Program-made: the position numbers and the translations under genes
Notes under the pieces: model-generated
What the model was told of the DNA's origin: nothing
Database searches by the model: none
What the model saw: the letters and a program-made list of their open reading frames with translations, nothing else
DNA from: Flavobacterium difficile
GTDB taxonomy: Bacteria; Bacteroidota; Bacteroidia; Flavobacteriales; Flavobacteriaceae
DNA length: 64,000 nt
Reading direction: 5' to 3'
Assembly (NCBI RefSeq): GCF_011392115.1
Contig: NZ_JAAJBT010000002.1
Span: 372,001 to 436,000 of the forward strand
In this document: in pieces, positions 16,391 to 24,974 of the stretch
Numbering within the stretch: the stretch's first letter is position 1
Layout of the letters: each line of letters opens with the position of its first letter

Positions 16391-16465
16391 TTTATTCTAA
16401 ATAAACTTGTTTTTATCGTTTTTAGATGCTACTTTTGCGCTTTATTTTAATTTATTCTAAATAAA
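16391..16465 (+). promoter_or_regulatory. Second siderophore receptor promoter with the same paired palindromes
   Basis: Perfect TTTATT-CTA-AATAAA copies are at 16391-16405 and 16451-16465, again 60 bp apart. They flank TTG (16407-16409) and TACTTTTG (16430-16437), with a 20-bp spacer. The downstream copy ends 2 bp before the ATG. The geometry matches 12888-12962, so the two receptors should be co-regulated. Confidence 0.75.
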
Positions 16466-16467
16466 CA

Positions 16468-18696
16468 ATGAAAACATATATATATCTTTTTGCCTTTATA
16501 GCACAGTTTAGCATTTCGTATTCTCAACAAAAAGAGTCTTTAAACGATGTTTCTTATGAAATGGAAAATGACTCAATAAAGAAAAAATCAAAAACTATAG
16601 ATGAAGTAGTTATCACAAAGAAAATTCAAAAAGGAGTTGTAAATGGTGGTAAATCTCCAATAAAAGCTTTAGATTTACCTCAAGCCACTGCAATTATCGA
16701 TAGAACAACCATTGAACAACAACAAATTTTAAGAATTTCCGACGCTTTAAGAAATACAAATGGGGTGTATGTTTCTGGAGCCAGTAACGCCTCTGGTAAC
16801 AATCAGGAAGAATATGGTTCTAGAGGCTTTTCTTTTAGTGGTTCTAATACTTTTAAAAACGGAATTCGTTTCAATGGTTCTCTAATTCCAGAAACTTCTT
16901 CTTTAGAAAGTATCGAAATACTAAAAGGAAGTTCGGCCTTATTATACGGAAATGTAGCTCCAGGTGGTATTTTAAATTTAGAAACAAAAAAGCCAAAATT
17001 TCAACAAGGTGGAGAAATAAGTTTTAGAGCTTCAGAATATGATTTCTATAAACCTACAATCGACATGTATGGAAGTTTAGATGCTAGTCAAACTTCAGCA
17101 TATAGAGTGGTAACTAGTTATGAAACTGGCAATAGTTTTAGAAATGTTGTTGGCAGTGAAAGATTTTATATTAATCCTTCTTTTTTATTCAATTTGTCGA
17201 AAAAAACAACTTTGATAGTGGAAGCTGATTATTTAAAAGATAGTAGAACGCCAGATTTCGGTTTAGCAACAATCGATTATAAAGTGGTTGAATTACCAAG
17301 AAACGCTTTCTTAAATTTTAATTGGGCTAAATTTGACAGCAAGCAAGAAAGTATTTCAGCGACTTTAACACATCAAATTAATTCAGCTTGGCAGTTTAAA
17401 AGTTTAGTTTCCTACCAAGGATATTCTACTAATTTATTATCAAGTACTCGTCCGAATTCTGGAAATACTACTCCAACTTCTGCTAATAATAATTTAGTTC
17501 AGGCCAATGGTGACTGGGTTCGTGGGGTGCAAAAAGCAGATAACAAACAAGATTATGCCTTCGCAGAATTAGATTTAACAGGAAATTTTTCAACAGGTAA
17601 TGTGAAACATACGTTTTTAGTGGGTGCCGATGCCGATCGTTCTAACACGGGAACCTTAAACTTTGCTACTATTAATTATTTTGACAAAATAAATATTTAT
17701 AATCCAAGTGTAGTTATTGGAAAAAATGCGGCGTTTGCTTCCGCAGAGATTCCAACTTTAACTAAAAATACTCATGCTGATGCAGAAGTTAAACGTGCCG
17801 GACTTTATGTTCAAGACTTTGTAGAATTATCAAAAAAATTGAAAGTTTTAGCAGGTTTACGTTATAGTTATTTAGAAAACACCACAAATACATTGACTTA
17901 TGCCACTGCTAAAAATGTAGAAATTCATACGAATGATAATATAGTTTCTTCTAAATTAGGATTAGTATTTCAACCTACAAAAACAAATTCTATTTTTGCT
18001 AGTTACTCGGATTCATTTGTGTTAAATACAGGAACTGATAAATTTTTTAATGCTTTACCAGCTTCTACCATCAACCAATATGAAGTGGGTATAAAAAATG
18101 AGCTTTTTAAAGGTAAAGTAACCGCAAATGTTACAGGTTATGTTATTGATTTTAGTAATTTGGCTCAAACCGATTTTTCTAATAATAATGTTAACACCAA
18201 TATTAAAGAATTGGCAGGTTCTTACACCAGTAAAGGGGTTGAAATTGATTTGGCTGGAAATTTCAAAAATATCAGAGTAATGGCGGGTTACAGTTTTAAT
18301 GAAACCAAATACACGAAAAGTAATATTTACGATAAAGGCGTGCAACTTCGTTTTACTCCAAAAAATACCGCTAATGCCAGTATGTTTTACACATTTGAAA
18401 ATACAAAACTTAAAGGGTTAGAAGTAGGTGTGTTATCTTCTTATGTAGGGAAAATTTTAGGCGGAAGATTACGTCCAAACAACGCAAGTACTCCAGCTGA
18501 ATTAGCCAGAAAGCCAATTCCAGTTGATGGATTTTTACAGGTGGATGCTTCAATTGGTTATGCAATTAATGCGTTTTCTATTCGTGCAAGATTGTCAAAT
18601 ATTGCTAACGTTACCAGTTATTATGTATATGATGATAACACGGTTACGCCAATTGCACCTAGAATGATTTCCACCACTTTATCTTATAAATTTTAG
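16468..18696 (+). CDS. TonB-dependent siderophore receptor 2
   Basis: The 742-aa outer-membrane receptor has a signal peptide (ending near SISYSQ) and a TonB box DEVVIT (about residue 46). Its plug has ISDALRNTNGVYV, YGSRGFSFSG, LESIEILKGSSALLYG and GGILNLETKKP, and the barrel ends in LSYKF. The closest type is the ferrichrome/coprogen-like FhuA family, from family knowledge. It is paralogous to but diverged from receptor 1. A short PepSY membrane protein follows after 19 bp and is probably cotranscribed. Ligand unknown. Confidence 0.92.
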   Translation: MKTYIYLFAFIAQFSISYSQQKESLNDVSYEMENDSIKKKSKTIDEVVITKKIQKGVVNGGKSPIKALDLPQATAIIDRTTIEQQQILRISDALRNTNGVYVSGASNASGNNQEEYGSRGFSFSGSNTFKNGIRFNGSLIPETSSLESIEILKGSSALLYGNVAPGGILNLETKKPKFQQGGEISFRASEYDFYKPTIDMYGSLDASQTSAYRVVTSYETGNSFRNVVGSERFYINPSFLFNLSKKTTLIVEADYLKDSRTPDFGLATIDYKVVELPRNAFLNFNWAKFDSKQESISATLTHQINSAWQFKSLVSYQGYSTNLLSSTRPNSGNTTPTSANNNLVQANGDWVRGVQKADNKQDYAFAELDLTGNFSTGNVKHTFLVGADADRSNTGTLNFATINYFDKINIYNPSVVIGKNAAFASAEIPTLTKNTHADAEVKRAGLYVQDFVELSKKLKVLAGLRYSYLENTTNTLTYATAKNVEIHTNDNIVSSKLGLVFQPTKTNSIFASYSDSFVLNTGTDKFFNALPASTINQYEVGIKNELFKGKVTANVTGYVIDFSNLAQTDFSNNNVNTNIKELAGSYTSKGVEIDLAGNFKNIRVMAGYSFNETKYTKSNIYDKGVQLRFTPKNTANASMFYTFENTKLKGLEVGVLSSYVGKILGGRLRPNNASTPAELARKPIPVDGFLQVDASIGYAINAFSIRARLSNIANVTSYYVYDDNTVTPIAPRMISTTLSYKF

Positions 18697-18715
18697 TAAA
18701 ATAATTATATCACTT

Positions 18716-19261
18716 ATGAAATTAAATAGAAGAAACATTCACCGCGATTTAGGATATTTTTATATCGGACTTATCATTTCTTTCGCTTTTTCTGGTATTT
18801 TAATGAATCACAGGGAACATTGGCATCCAGAAAAATACACAGTTGAAACCAAAAGCATTCAAGTTAAATTGCCTGAAGAAAGCCAGATTTCTGAACAATA
18901 TGCAGAAAATTTGGGTAAAGAATTAGGCATAGATGATAAAATTCGTCGTCATGGTGTAAAGAAAGGAACATTCAAAATTTCATTTGAAAAACACGACGTA
19001 GAAATTGATATGAAAACAGGAAAAGGCGAAATCGTTGCTTTTAAGAAGACACCTATCATCAGTCAGACCATGAAATTACATAAAAGCACTTCAAATTGGT
19101 GGATTTATTATTCAGATATATTCGGAATCTCTTTAATTACTATTGCAATAACTGGCGCAATAATGATTACTCATGGTAAAAATACTTTTGCTAGAAGAGG
19201 TTGGAAATTAGCAGTTGCCGGTGTAGTTATTCCGTTATTAGTTTTGTTTCTGATTGGATAA
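18716..19261 (+). CDS. Short PepSY-type transmembrane protein
   Basis: The 181-aa protein has an N-terminal helix preceded by NRRNIHRDLGYFY, a second around GISLITIAITGAIMITHG (His at its end) and a C-terminal third helix. A small PepSY-like periplasmic domain lies between helices 1 and 2. It resembles the reduced PepSY-associated membrane proteins found beside siderophore receptors in Bacteroidota. It probably assists iron reduction or release for receptor 2. The operon ends with a strong terminator. Confidence 0.8.
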   Translation: MKLNRRNIHRDLGYFYIGLIISFAFSGILMNHREHWHPEKYTVETKSIQVKLPEESQISEQYAENLGKELGIDDKIRRHGVKKGTFKISFEKHDVEIDMKTGKGEIVAFKKTPIISQTMKLHKSTSNWWIYYSDIFGISLITIAITGAIMITHGKNTFARRGWKLAVAGVVIPLLVLFLIG

Positions 19262-19280
19262 TTTTTAGAGTTAGTTATGT

Positions 19281-19317
19281 AAAAAGTCCGACCCGATATA
19301 TCGAGGCGGACTTTTTT
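19281..19317. terminator. Strong terminator between convergent genes
   Basis: The outer stem AAAAAGTCCG/CGGACTTTTT (19281-19290 and 19307-19316) encloses the inner palindrome CGATATATCG. A and T runs on both sides suggest it serves the PepSY gene (+) and the DUF3667 gene (-). Confidence 0.85.
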
Positions 19318-19331
19318 ATTTGCAATAAGTT

Positions 19332-20129
19332 TTATTTTTTGGGACTTAAGTATTTTAGTCCTTCTGGTCCATTTGACATAGCATAAATAAAACCTCCAAT
19401 CATAACAACTAACAGCAGTAAAAAGAAAGTAACAACCATAACAAGAATAGATAATGCTACTCTTAAAATTATGTGTAATAATTTCTTATCGGGATATATT
19501 TCTTTAAAAAACCAAATTAAAAGCAAGGGTGTCAACAACATTTGTATGCTGGAAATCGACATAAACACACTATCATCATGCTTAAAATAATACATGAATG
19601 GATAAGTAAAAATGATACTAAATAGAGTGTAAAAACTTAGGATATAGGAATTCATTACTATGTGTTCGTAATAATTATGTCCCCAATTATAAAACGCAAT
19701 TTTTGTAAAAAAAGCAAAGAAAGGAATGGAAAGAAGCATGATAAATGAGTTGTAACTCGAAATGAATGTTAAATAATCATTCATGAATTCGGAGTTTAAT
19801 TTCTGGTTGGCATAAAAATCGCCCATTATTTCATTTAATCCGATTATTTTAAACGAAATAAAAGCAGAAATACCACTCAATACAAAGGTTAATAATATGG
19901 GTTTGTAATGATTTACTCGGTTACCTTCAATAAATTCTTTTGCTGTTTTCCCTGGATTTTTCAATAAACTTTTTACAGAATATAAAAAACCTTTATTGGT
20001 ATGTAGAAAGGTATATTGAATTTCATCCCAAATGTATTTCTTGTCAATTCTTTTGTACTTTTTTTGTCCGCAATTTTCACAAAAATTACCTGTGAAAATG
20101 ATGTTACAGTTTTTACAATTATTTTCCAT
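19332..20129 (-). CDS. DUF3667 membrane protein with N-terminal zinc ribbon
   Basis: The 265-aa protein starts with two CxxC knuckles (C5, C8, C17, C20). The DUF3667 pattern follows: WDEIQYTFLHTNKGFLYSVKSLLKNPGKTAKEFIEGNRVNHYKPI. About five hydrophobic segments occupy the C-terminal two thirds. DUF3667 proteins are common in Bacteroidota and have no known function. The downstream minus-strand partner order is 85-aa protein, then this gene, with a 13-bp gap, so the two form a small membrane-protein operon. Confidence 0.85.
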   Translation of the reverse strand: MENNCKNCNIIFTGNFCENCGQKKYKRIDKKYIWDEIQYTFLHTNKGFLYSVKSLLKNPGKTAKEFIEGNRVNHYKPILLTFVLSGISAFISFKIIGLNEIMGDFYANQKLNSEFMNDYLTFISSYNSFIMLLSIPFFAFFTKIAFYNWGHNYYEHIVMNSYILSFYTLFSIIFTYPFMYYFKHDDSVFMSISSIQMLLTPLLLIWFFKEIYPDKKLLHIILRVALSILVMVVTFFLLLLVVMIGGFIYAMSNGPEGLKYLSPKK

Positions 20130-20142
20130 CTTTTCTAAAAAA

Positions 20143-20400
20143 TTAAATTTTTCTTGATTTGATTTCTTTATGAATCAAACTAAAGTTGATAAATAAAGGC
20201 ATTAAAGTAATTGGCAGCATAAAAATGGGAAGTAAAGTGACAATACTACTGTTTTTAAATCCTTTTGTTACGAAAAGATAAAGTAAAATTGAAATTGCAA
20301 CAATGAAAATTAGGGCAAATGCGATTGAAATTCCTTTAAAGAAATTCCTTTTTTTTAATAATTGTTCGTCAGTTAAATCACTGTAAATGTTTTTTTTCAT
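20143..20400 (-). CDS. Small hypothetical membrane protein
   Basis: The 85-aa product has a charged N-terminus (DLTDEQLLKKRNFFKG) and two hydrophobic helices (about 23-45 and 55-76). It is cotranscribed with the DUF3667 gene. A homopolymeric A16 (minus strand) lies about 20-36 nt before its start codon and could make its expression length-dependent. Function unknown. Confidence 0.65.
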   Translation of the reverse strand: MKKNIYSDLTDEQLLKKRNFFKGISIAFALIFIVAISILLYLFVTKGFKNSSIVTLLPIFMLPITLMPLFINFSLIHKEIKSRKI

Positions 20401-20420
20401 TAGTTTAATGTGAAGTTTAG

Positions 20421-20436
20421 TTTTTTTTTTTTTTTT
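20421..20436. repeat. T16 homopolymer upstream of the 85-aa gene
   Basis: Sixteen consecutive T on the plus strand, in the promoter or 5'-UTR zone of the minus-strand gene at 20143-20400. It is the longest mononucleotide run I noticed in the window. Confidence 0.9.
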
Positions 20437-20517
20437 GGTATACTTGAATTTAGTCCGATTCTAGTATAAATAGTTTACCTCAAATATAGTAATTTTTATA
20501 TACTTGCAAAATCGCAT

Positions 20518-20553
20518 AAAAAAACCTCGAGAAATACTTACTCGAGGTTTTTT
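20518..20553 (-). terminator. Terminator after pepD
   Basis: Perfect stem AAAACCTCGAG (20521-20531) and CTCGAGGTTTT (20541-20551) with a 9-nt loop and A/T flanks, 37 bp beyond the pepD stop. Confidence 0.85.
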
Positions 20554-20567
20554 ACAATGAATTACTT

Positions 20568-20588
20568 CGTTAATCGAAATTCGTAAAT
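20568..20588. repeat. Three-word heptad run after pepD stop
   Basis: Words cgttaat, cgaaatt and cgtaaat abut the pepD stop codon (20590-20592 on the minus strand). They belong to the same word family as 49268-49351. Confidence 0.5.
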
Positions 20589-20589
20589 T

Positions 20590-22056
20590 TTAATTACGAA
20601 CCGGAATGTTTTCTAAAATCTCTAATACAAATTTCCAGTATTTTTGGGCAGAAGAAATACTAGCTCTTTCATCCGGACTGTGTGCACCTTTAATAGTTGG
20701 TCCGAAAGAAATCATATCCATATCTGGGTAATTAGTTCCTAAGATGCCACATTCTAATCCAGCATGACAAGCTACAACATGAGGTTTACTTCCGTTTTGT
20801 TTTTCGTAAATGGATGTCAAAACATCTAAGATTTCCGAGTTAGCGTTTGGTGTCCAACCTGGGTAAGAACCTCCAAAAGTCACTTCACAACCCATTAATT
20901 CAAAAGCAGCACGTAGCGCATTTGCTAAATCAAATTTAGAAGTTTCTACAGAGGAACGCGTTAAACATTGTACCGTTAATTTTCCTTCTGCAACAGTAAC
21001 TTTAGCAATATTGTTGGATGTTTCTACTAAATTATCAAAATCTGCACTCATTCGGTATACGCCATTATGAGCGGCATAAATGGAACGAACCATATAAAAT
21101 TGCGCCATTGGAGGCATCACTTTAGTTGGAGTAGTAGCCGATTTTTCAATGATAATTTCTAAATTCGGTTCTGTGGTTTTAAATTCAGTTTTGATTTCGT
21201 TTATAATTTCTTGCATGTCGAAAGTAAACGCTTCGTCATAAATAGGAGCAATGGCTACTTGTGCCACACTTTCTCTAGGAATCGCATTTCGCAAACTTCC
21301 ACCATTAATGGTTGAAATTTGTAAACCAAAATCTTCAAAACCATTAAATAATAATCGGTTCATAATTTTGTTGGCATTTCCTAAACCTTTATCAATATCC
21401 ATTCCTGAATGGCCACCATTTAAACCTTTTACTGTAATGGTATAACCTACAGAATCAGCCGGAGTATCTTCTTCATCGTATTCTGCAACAGCTGTTACGT
21501 CTACACCACCAGCACATCCAATATCAATTTCGTCGTCTTCTTCTGTATCTAAATTTAATAAAATTTCACCTTGTAATAAACCACCTTTTAAGCCCATGGC
21601 TCCAGTCATTCCTGTTTCTTCGTCAATAGTAAATAACGCTTCAATAGCAGGATGCGGAATCGTGGTGCTTTCTAAAACGGCCATAATTGTAGCCACACCT
21701 AAACCGTTGTCAGCCCCTAAAGTAGTCCCTTTAGCACGAACCCAGTCACCATCTACATACATTTCAATACCTTGTGTATCAAAATCGAACTCAGTATCGT
21801 TATTTTTTTGGTGTACCATATCTAAATGCGATTGCATAACGATGGTTTTACGATTTTCCATTCCAGCTGTAGCCGGTTTTTTGATAATTACGTTTCCGAC
21901 TTCATCTTTAATGGTTTCTAATCCTAATTTCTGACCAAATTCCATCATAAAAGCAATCACACGTTCTTCTTTTTTAGACGGACGAGGTACAGCATTTAAA
22001 TCGGCAAATTTGTTCCAAAGTGCTTTTGGTTCTAAATTTCTTACTTCTTGACTCAT
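20590..22056 (-). CDS. pepD: Aminoacyl-histidine dipeptidase PepD (M20 family)
   Basis: The 488-aa zinc dipeptidase of the PepD/carnosinase type hydrolyses Xaa-His and other dipeptides in the cytoplasm. Metal-site motifs are SHLDMVHQ (H77, D79), LGADNG (D116), FTIDEETGM (E146-E147), LNLDTEEDDEIDIGCAGG, and CHAGLECG near the C-terminus. Family length is normal. It has its own terminator. A small toxin-antitoxin pair lies upstream on the same strand. Confidence 0.95.
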   Translation of the reverse strand: MSQEVRNLEPKALWNKFADLNAVPRPSKKEERVIAFMMEFGQKLGLETIKDEVGNVIIKKPATAGMENRKTIVMQSHLDMVHQKNNDTEFDFDTQGIEMYVDGDWVRAKGTTLGADNGLGVATIMAVLESTTIPHPAIEALFTIDEETGMTGAMGLKGGLLQGEILLNLDTEEDDEIDIGCAGGVDVTAVAEYDEEDTPADSVGYTITVKGLNGGHSGMDIDKGLGNANKIMNRLLFNGFEDFGLQISTINGGSLRNAIPRESVAQVAIAPIYDEAFTFDMQEIINEIKTEFKTTEPNLEIIIEKSATTPTKVMPPMAQFYMVRSIYAAHNGVYRMSADFDNLVETSNNIAKVTVAEGKLTVQCLTRSSVETSKFDLANALRAAFELMGCEVTFGGSYPGWTPNANSEILDVLTSIYEKQNGSKPHVVACHAGLECGILGTNYPDMDMISFGPTIKGAHSPDERASISSAQKYWKFVLEILENIPVRN

Positions 22057-22091
22057 TTTATTTTTGTTCTGTTTGTTGTTATTTTTTATGG

Positions 22092-22126
22092 TTCAAAATT
22101 CGTTTTTCAACATTCAAAATTCGTTC
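22092..22126. repeat. Heptad run ttcaaaa/ttcgttt between pepD and relE
   Basis: Words ttcaaaa, ttcgttt, ttcaaca, ttcaaaa and ttcgttc occur without gaps. The ttcaaaattcg block recurs with a 21-bp period. The run lies about 22 bp after the relE stop on the minus strand. Confidence 0.55.
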
Positions 22127-22148
22127 TTATTTGAATATTTAGGCATTT

Positions 22149-22445
22149 TTATTTATCGTAATATGTATTTGGATTTTTAGAAGTATTAAATACTGATATA
22201 ATATGTATTTTTTTGGTTTCTTCTAAAATATAATAAAAAACTATAAAAGGAAATTTCTTCAAAGGTAAACCTATATAATCTTTATATCTAATTTGAAAGT
22301 TTGGATTTATAATTATGGTTTCAACTGCATTTTCAATTGATTCATAAAAAACTTCACCTAAACCTTCCTTTTTTAAGTCATAATATGTTACTGCTTCTTG
22401 AATATCTGTAATAGCATTAGGTTCAAAGAAAACGGAATAACGCAT
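22149..22445 (-). CDS. RelE/ParE-family toxin
   Basis: The 98-aa protein has the RelE/ParE layout: an N-terminal strand (RYSVFFEPNAITDIQEAVTYYD), helix, then NPNFQIRYKDYIGLPLKKFPFIVFYYI and a final strand (IHIISVFNTSKNP). ParE-type toxins block gyrase and RelE-type toxins cleave ribosome-bound mRNA; the sequence alone does not decide which. Its ATG overlaps the antitoxin stop by one base (TAATG), giving translational coupling. Confidence 0.85.
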   Translation of the reverse strand: MRYSVFFEPNAITDIQEAVTYYDLKKEGLGEVFYESIENAVETIIINPNFQIRYKDYIGLPLKKFPFIVFYYILEETKKIHIISVFNTSKNPNTYYDK

Positions 22446-22654
22446 TATCTTTTATTAAAAATTAATTTAGATTTTACTTCACTCCATGGAATGTTGTTTT
22501 CTTCATTTGCCTGATTTCTTCTGTTATCAAGTAGGTTTTTTATCTCAGAAGTCATTTCATAATCAGAAATTGTAGTATCGTAATTAAACTTCTCAATTAA
22601 CTGCATGAAAAAGTTTAAATCTTGATCTGGAATATTTAAAGTTACTTGTGTCAT
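22445..22654 (-). CDS. Antitoxin of the RelE/ParE-like pair
   Basis: The 69-aa acidic to neutral protein precedes the toxin and overlaps it by one base. The N-terminal TQVTLNIPDQDLNFFMQLIEKF looks like a ribbon or short helix dimerisation region. The C-terminal half (NNIPWSEVKSKLIFNKR) is probably the toxin-wrapping tail. The antitoxin call rests on position and size. The 72-bp divergent spacer with the DUF3810 gene should contain its autoregulated promoter. Confidence 0.75.
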   Translation of the reverse strand: MTQVTLNIPDQDLNFFMQLIEKFNYDTTISDYEMTSEIKNLLDNRRNQANEENNIPWSEVKSKLIFNKR

Positions 22655-22726
22655 AAGATTTAATTATAAGTAACAAAATTATAAAAATAATACCATTTAT
22701 TTGTTGATTTGTAATAATTTTAGCGG

Positions 22727-23794
22727 ATGAAAAAAAAGCTAAGTATATTTTTATTCCTTCAAATTATTCTCATTAAAGTTATGGCGCTTTTTCCAGATTT
22801 TGTGGAGCGTTATTACAGTAATGGATTGTATTTGTATCTTTCTAAGTTTAGCCGTATAATTCTGGGTTGGATTCCTTTTTCTGTGGGCGATTTGTGTTAT
22901 ACGATTCTGATTTTTATTGTTTTAAGATGGATGTATAAAAATAGAAAAGGATTTTTCACCAATTGGAAAACGAACGGGTTAACCATTTTGAGTTTTGTTT
23001 CTGTGTTATATTTTTTATTTCATTTTTTATGGGGCATCAATTATTACCGAATGCCACTGCATGAAAAAATCGGAATTGAAAAAGAATATACCAAAGAACA
23101 ATTGCAAGCTTTAACCGAAAAGTTAATCTTAAAAACAAATCAGTTGCAATTTCAAATTGAAAAAGATTCCACAAAAAAAGTAGTTTTCAACTATTCAGAA
23201 CAAGAGATGTATGAAAAAGCGCCAAGTGGTTATGCTTTATTAAAAAATCAGTTGGCGGAAATTAAATATGAAAATAAAAGTATAAAATCATCTTTATATA
23301 GTTTACCATTGAGTTATATGGGATTTGGTGGCTATTTGAATCCGTTTACCAATGAAGCACAAGTTAATTATCTAAAGCCAAAATACACTTCACCTTTAAC
23401 CATTTGTCATGAAATGGCACATCAAACTGGAATTGGTTCGGAAAGCGATTGTAATTTCATCGGATTCATGGCGGCTTCGAGTAATAAAGATGTGTATTTT
23501 CAATATTCTGCGTATGCATTTGCACTAAATTATTGCTTGTATAATTTAGAAGTTATGGAAGAAGGAAGTAGTAAATCGTATCGTAAATTCATAAACAAAG
23601 GTGTTTTGGAGAATTTTAATGAAAATAAAACCTTTTGGAAACACTACCATTCGTTTATTGATACATTTTTTGAATACTTTTACGACAAGTTTTTAAAGTT
23701 CAACCAACAAAAAGATGGCATGGAAAGTTACAGTAAGTTTGTGGGTTTATTAATTAATTACGATTTAAAACACGATGTAATTCATGCAAATTAA
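22727..23794 (+). CDS. DUF3810 membrane protein with metalloprotease-like HExxH site
   Basis: The 355-aa protein has three N-terminal membrane helices (about 3-22, 48-68, 86-104). A soluble domain then carries ICHEMAHQTGIGSESDCNFIGF, an HExxH motif with a downstream Glu as in gluzincins. This is the DUF3810 family of Bacteroidota and Firmicutes, and activity is unproven. Its stop overlaps the start of the LETM1-related gene by 11 bp, so the pair is translationally coupled and probably functionally linked. Confidence 0.85.
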   Translation: MKKKLSIFLFLQIILIKVMALFPDFVERYYSNGLYLYLSKFSRIILGWIPFSVGDLCYTILIFIVLRWMYKNRKGFFTNWKTNGLTILSFVSVLYFLFHFLWGINYYRMPLHEKIGIEKEYTKEQLQALTEKLILKTNQLQFQIEKDSTKKVVFNYSEQEMYEKAPSGYALLKNQLAEIKYENKSIKSSLYSLPLSYMGFGGYLNPFTNEAQVNYLKPKYTSPLTICHEMAHQTGIGSESDCNFIGFMAASSNKDVYFQYSAYAFALNYCLYNLEVMEEGSSKSYRKFINKGVLENFNENKTFWKHYHSFIDTFFEYFYDKFLKFNQQKDGMESYSKFVGLLINYDLKHDVIHAN

Positions 23795-24974
23795 CCCATC
23801 AATAAACGGCTGGATTGAAAAATATGTACATCAGTATGCTAATGAAGTTACTTCTTATGCCACTGATGAAGATTTTTTTGTGGCTTGTCAGCAATCAGGG
23901 TTAATATATGGTTATGTAGTGAAATACCATTTAAACGGAACTGTTGAAGATGCAAAATGGGATACAGAGGAACGTATTAAAGTTGGTTTTCTTTCTACTT
24001 TAATGGCTTTATATAGAAAGCACAACACCACTTCTGTGGAAGAATTTATTGAAACAATTCTTGCGTTTTACAATCTGATTTCTAAAGGGAAATTTAGTTT
24101 TGTTAAAATGGTTTGGCCAGACGGAAGTGCGTATCAAAAGTTAGAAGGTATCATAAACGAACGATTGCAAACGAACGACAATATCTTAACCAAAAATTTC
24201 ACACACATGGTTACGAACGCCATGCTTTTTATTGATATTTTAGCTTTTGAGTTTTATCTAAAAAACAACACCATTAGTTTAGATTTTTTTAAAGATTTAG
24301 AACGAAAATGTTTGGCATTAATCATGCTTTCTTTGAATAAAAAAAATAACAAATCGGAATACGATTCGATGCTGTTAAAAATGTTTGAAAATTCGTTGCG
24401 CTATTCGAAAGTTTCTAAGATCAATCAAGAGGAAATAATTGCACTAATTTATCAAGGAAATCGCTCAACATTAGAAAATTTATATTTGTATGAAGTAGCT
24501 CATATGACGCTTTTAAGTGATGGAATTATGTATGAAAACGAACAAAATTTCTTAAACAAAATCGCTTTCAATTTAAATTTAAATAAAAACAAACAAAATA
24601 CTGGTTTAGAATTAGTTAACTTTATAGAAAAACATAAAAAAGAATTGCCTTTTTTTAACCTGAATCATCCCGTTAAACAGTTTTATACGAATACACAAGA
24701 GAACATTGGAAAATTGGTTAGTCGAAATAAAACCCGACTAATTAAAGAGCTTTCTGAAAGTAAAGAGTTGGTCAAATTATTGCGTAAATCTACCCAACAA
24801 GATTTAAGTTATGAGGAAAAAAAGAAGGTGAAAAAACAGTTGTTAGATATCTGTAAAAGCATTCCTTCCTTAACTATTTTTTTACTACCAGGTGGCGGTT
24901 TGTTGTTGCCTGTTTTAATAAAATTTATTCCACAATTATTGCCTTCTGCTTTCAATGAAAATTTAAACGATTAG
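23784..24974 (+). CDS. LETM1-related biofilm-associated protein
   Basis: The 396-aa, mostly helical protein has the diagnostic C-terminal stretch IFLLPGGGLLLPVLIKF, followed by IPQLLPSAF. This is closely similar to the LETM1 transmembrane segment of mitochondrial ion-exchange/ribosome-binding proteins. The central region (about 230-290: AHMTLLSDGIMYENEQNFL) looks like a TerB-type helical bundle. Bacteroidota proteins with this layout are catalogued as LETM1-related biofilm-associated. It overlaps the DUF3810 gene by 11 bp and ends tail-to-tail, overlapping the LysR gene by 4 bp. Confidence 0.8.
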   Translation: MQINPSINGWIEKYVHQYANEVTSYATDEDFFVACQQSGLIYGYVVKYHLNGTVEDAKWDTEERIKVGFLSTLMALYRKHNTTSVEEFIETILAFYNLISKGKFSFVKMVWPDGSAYQKLEGIINERLQTNDNILTKNFTHMVTNAMLFIDILAFEFYLKNNTISLDFFKDLERKCLALIMLSLNKKNNKSEYDSMLLKMFENSLRYSKVSKINQEEIIALIYQGNRSTLENLYLYEVAHMTLLSDGIMYENEQNFLNKIAFNLNLNKNKQNTGLELVNFIEKHKKELPFFNLNHPVKQFYTNTQENIGKLVSRNKTRLIKELSESKELVKLLRKSTQQDLSYEEKKKVKKQLLDICKSIPSLTIFLLPGGGLLLPVLIKFIPQLLPSAFNENLND

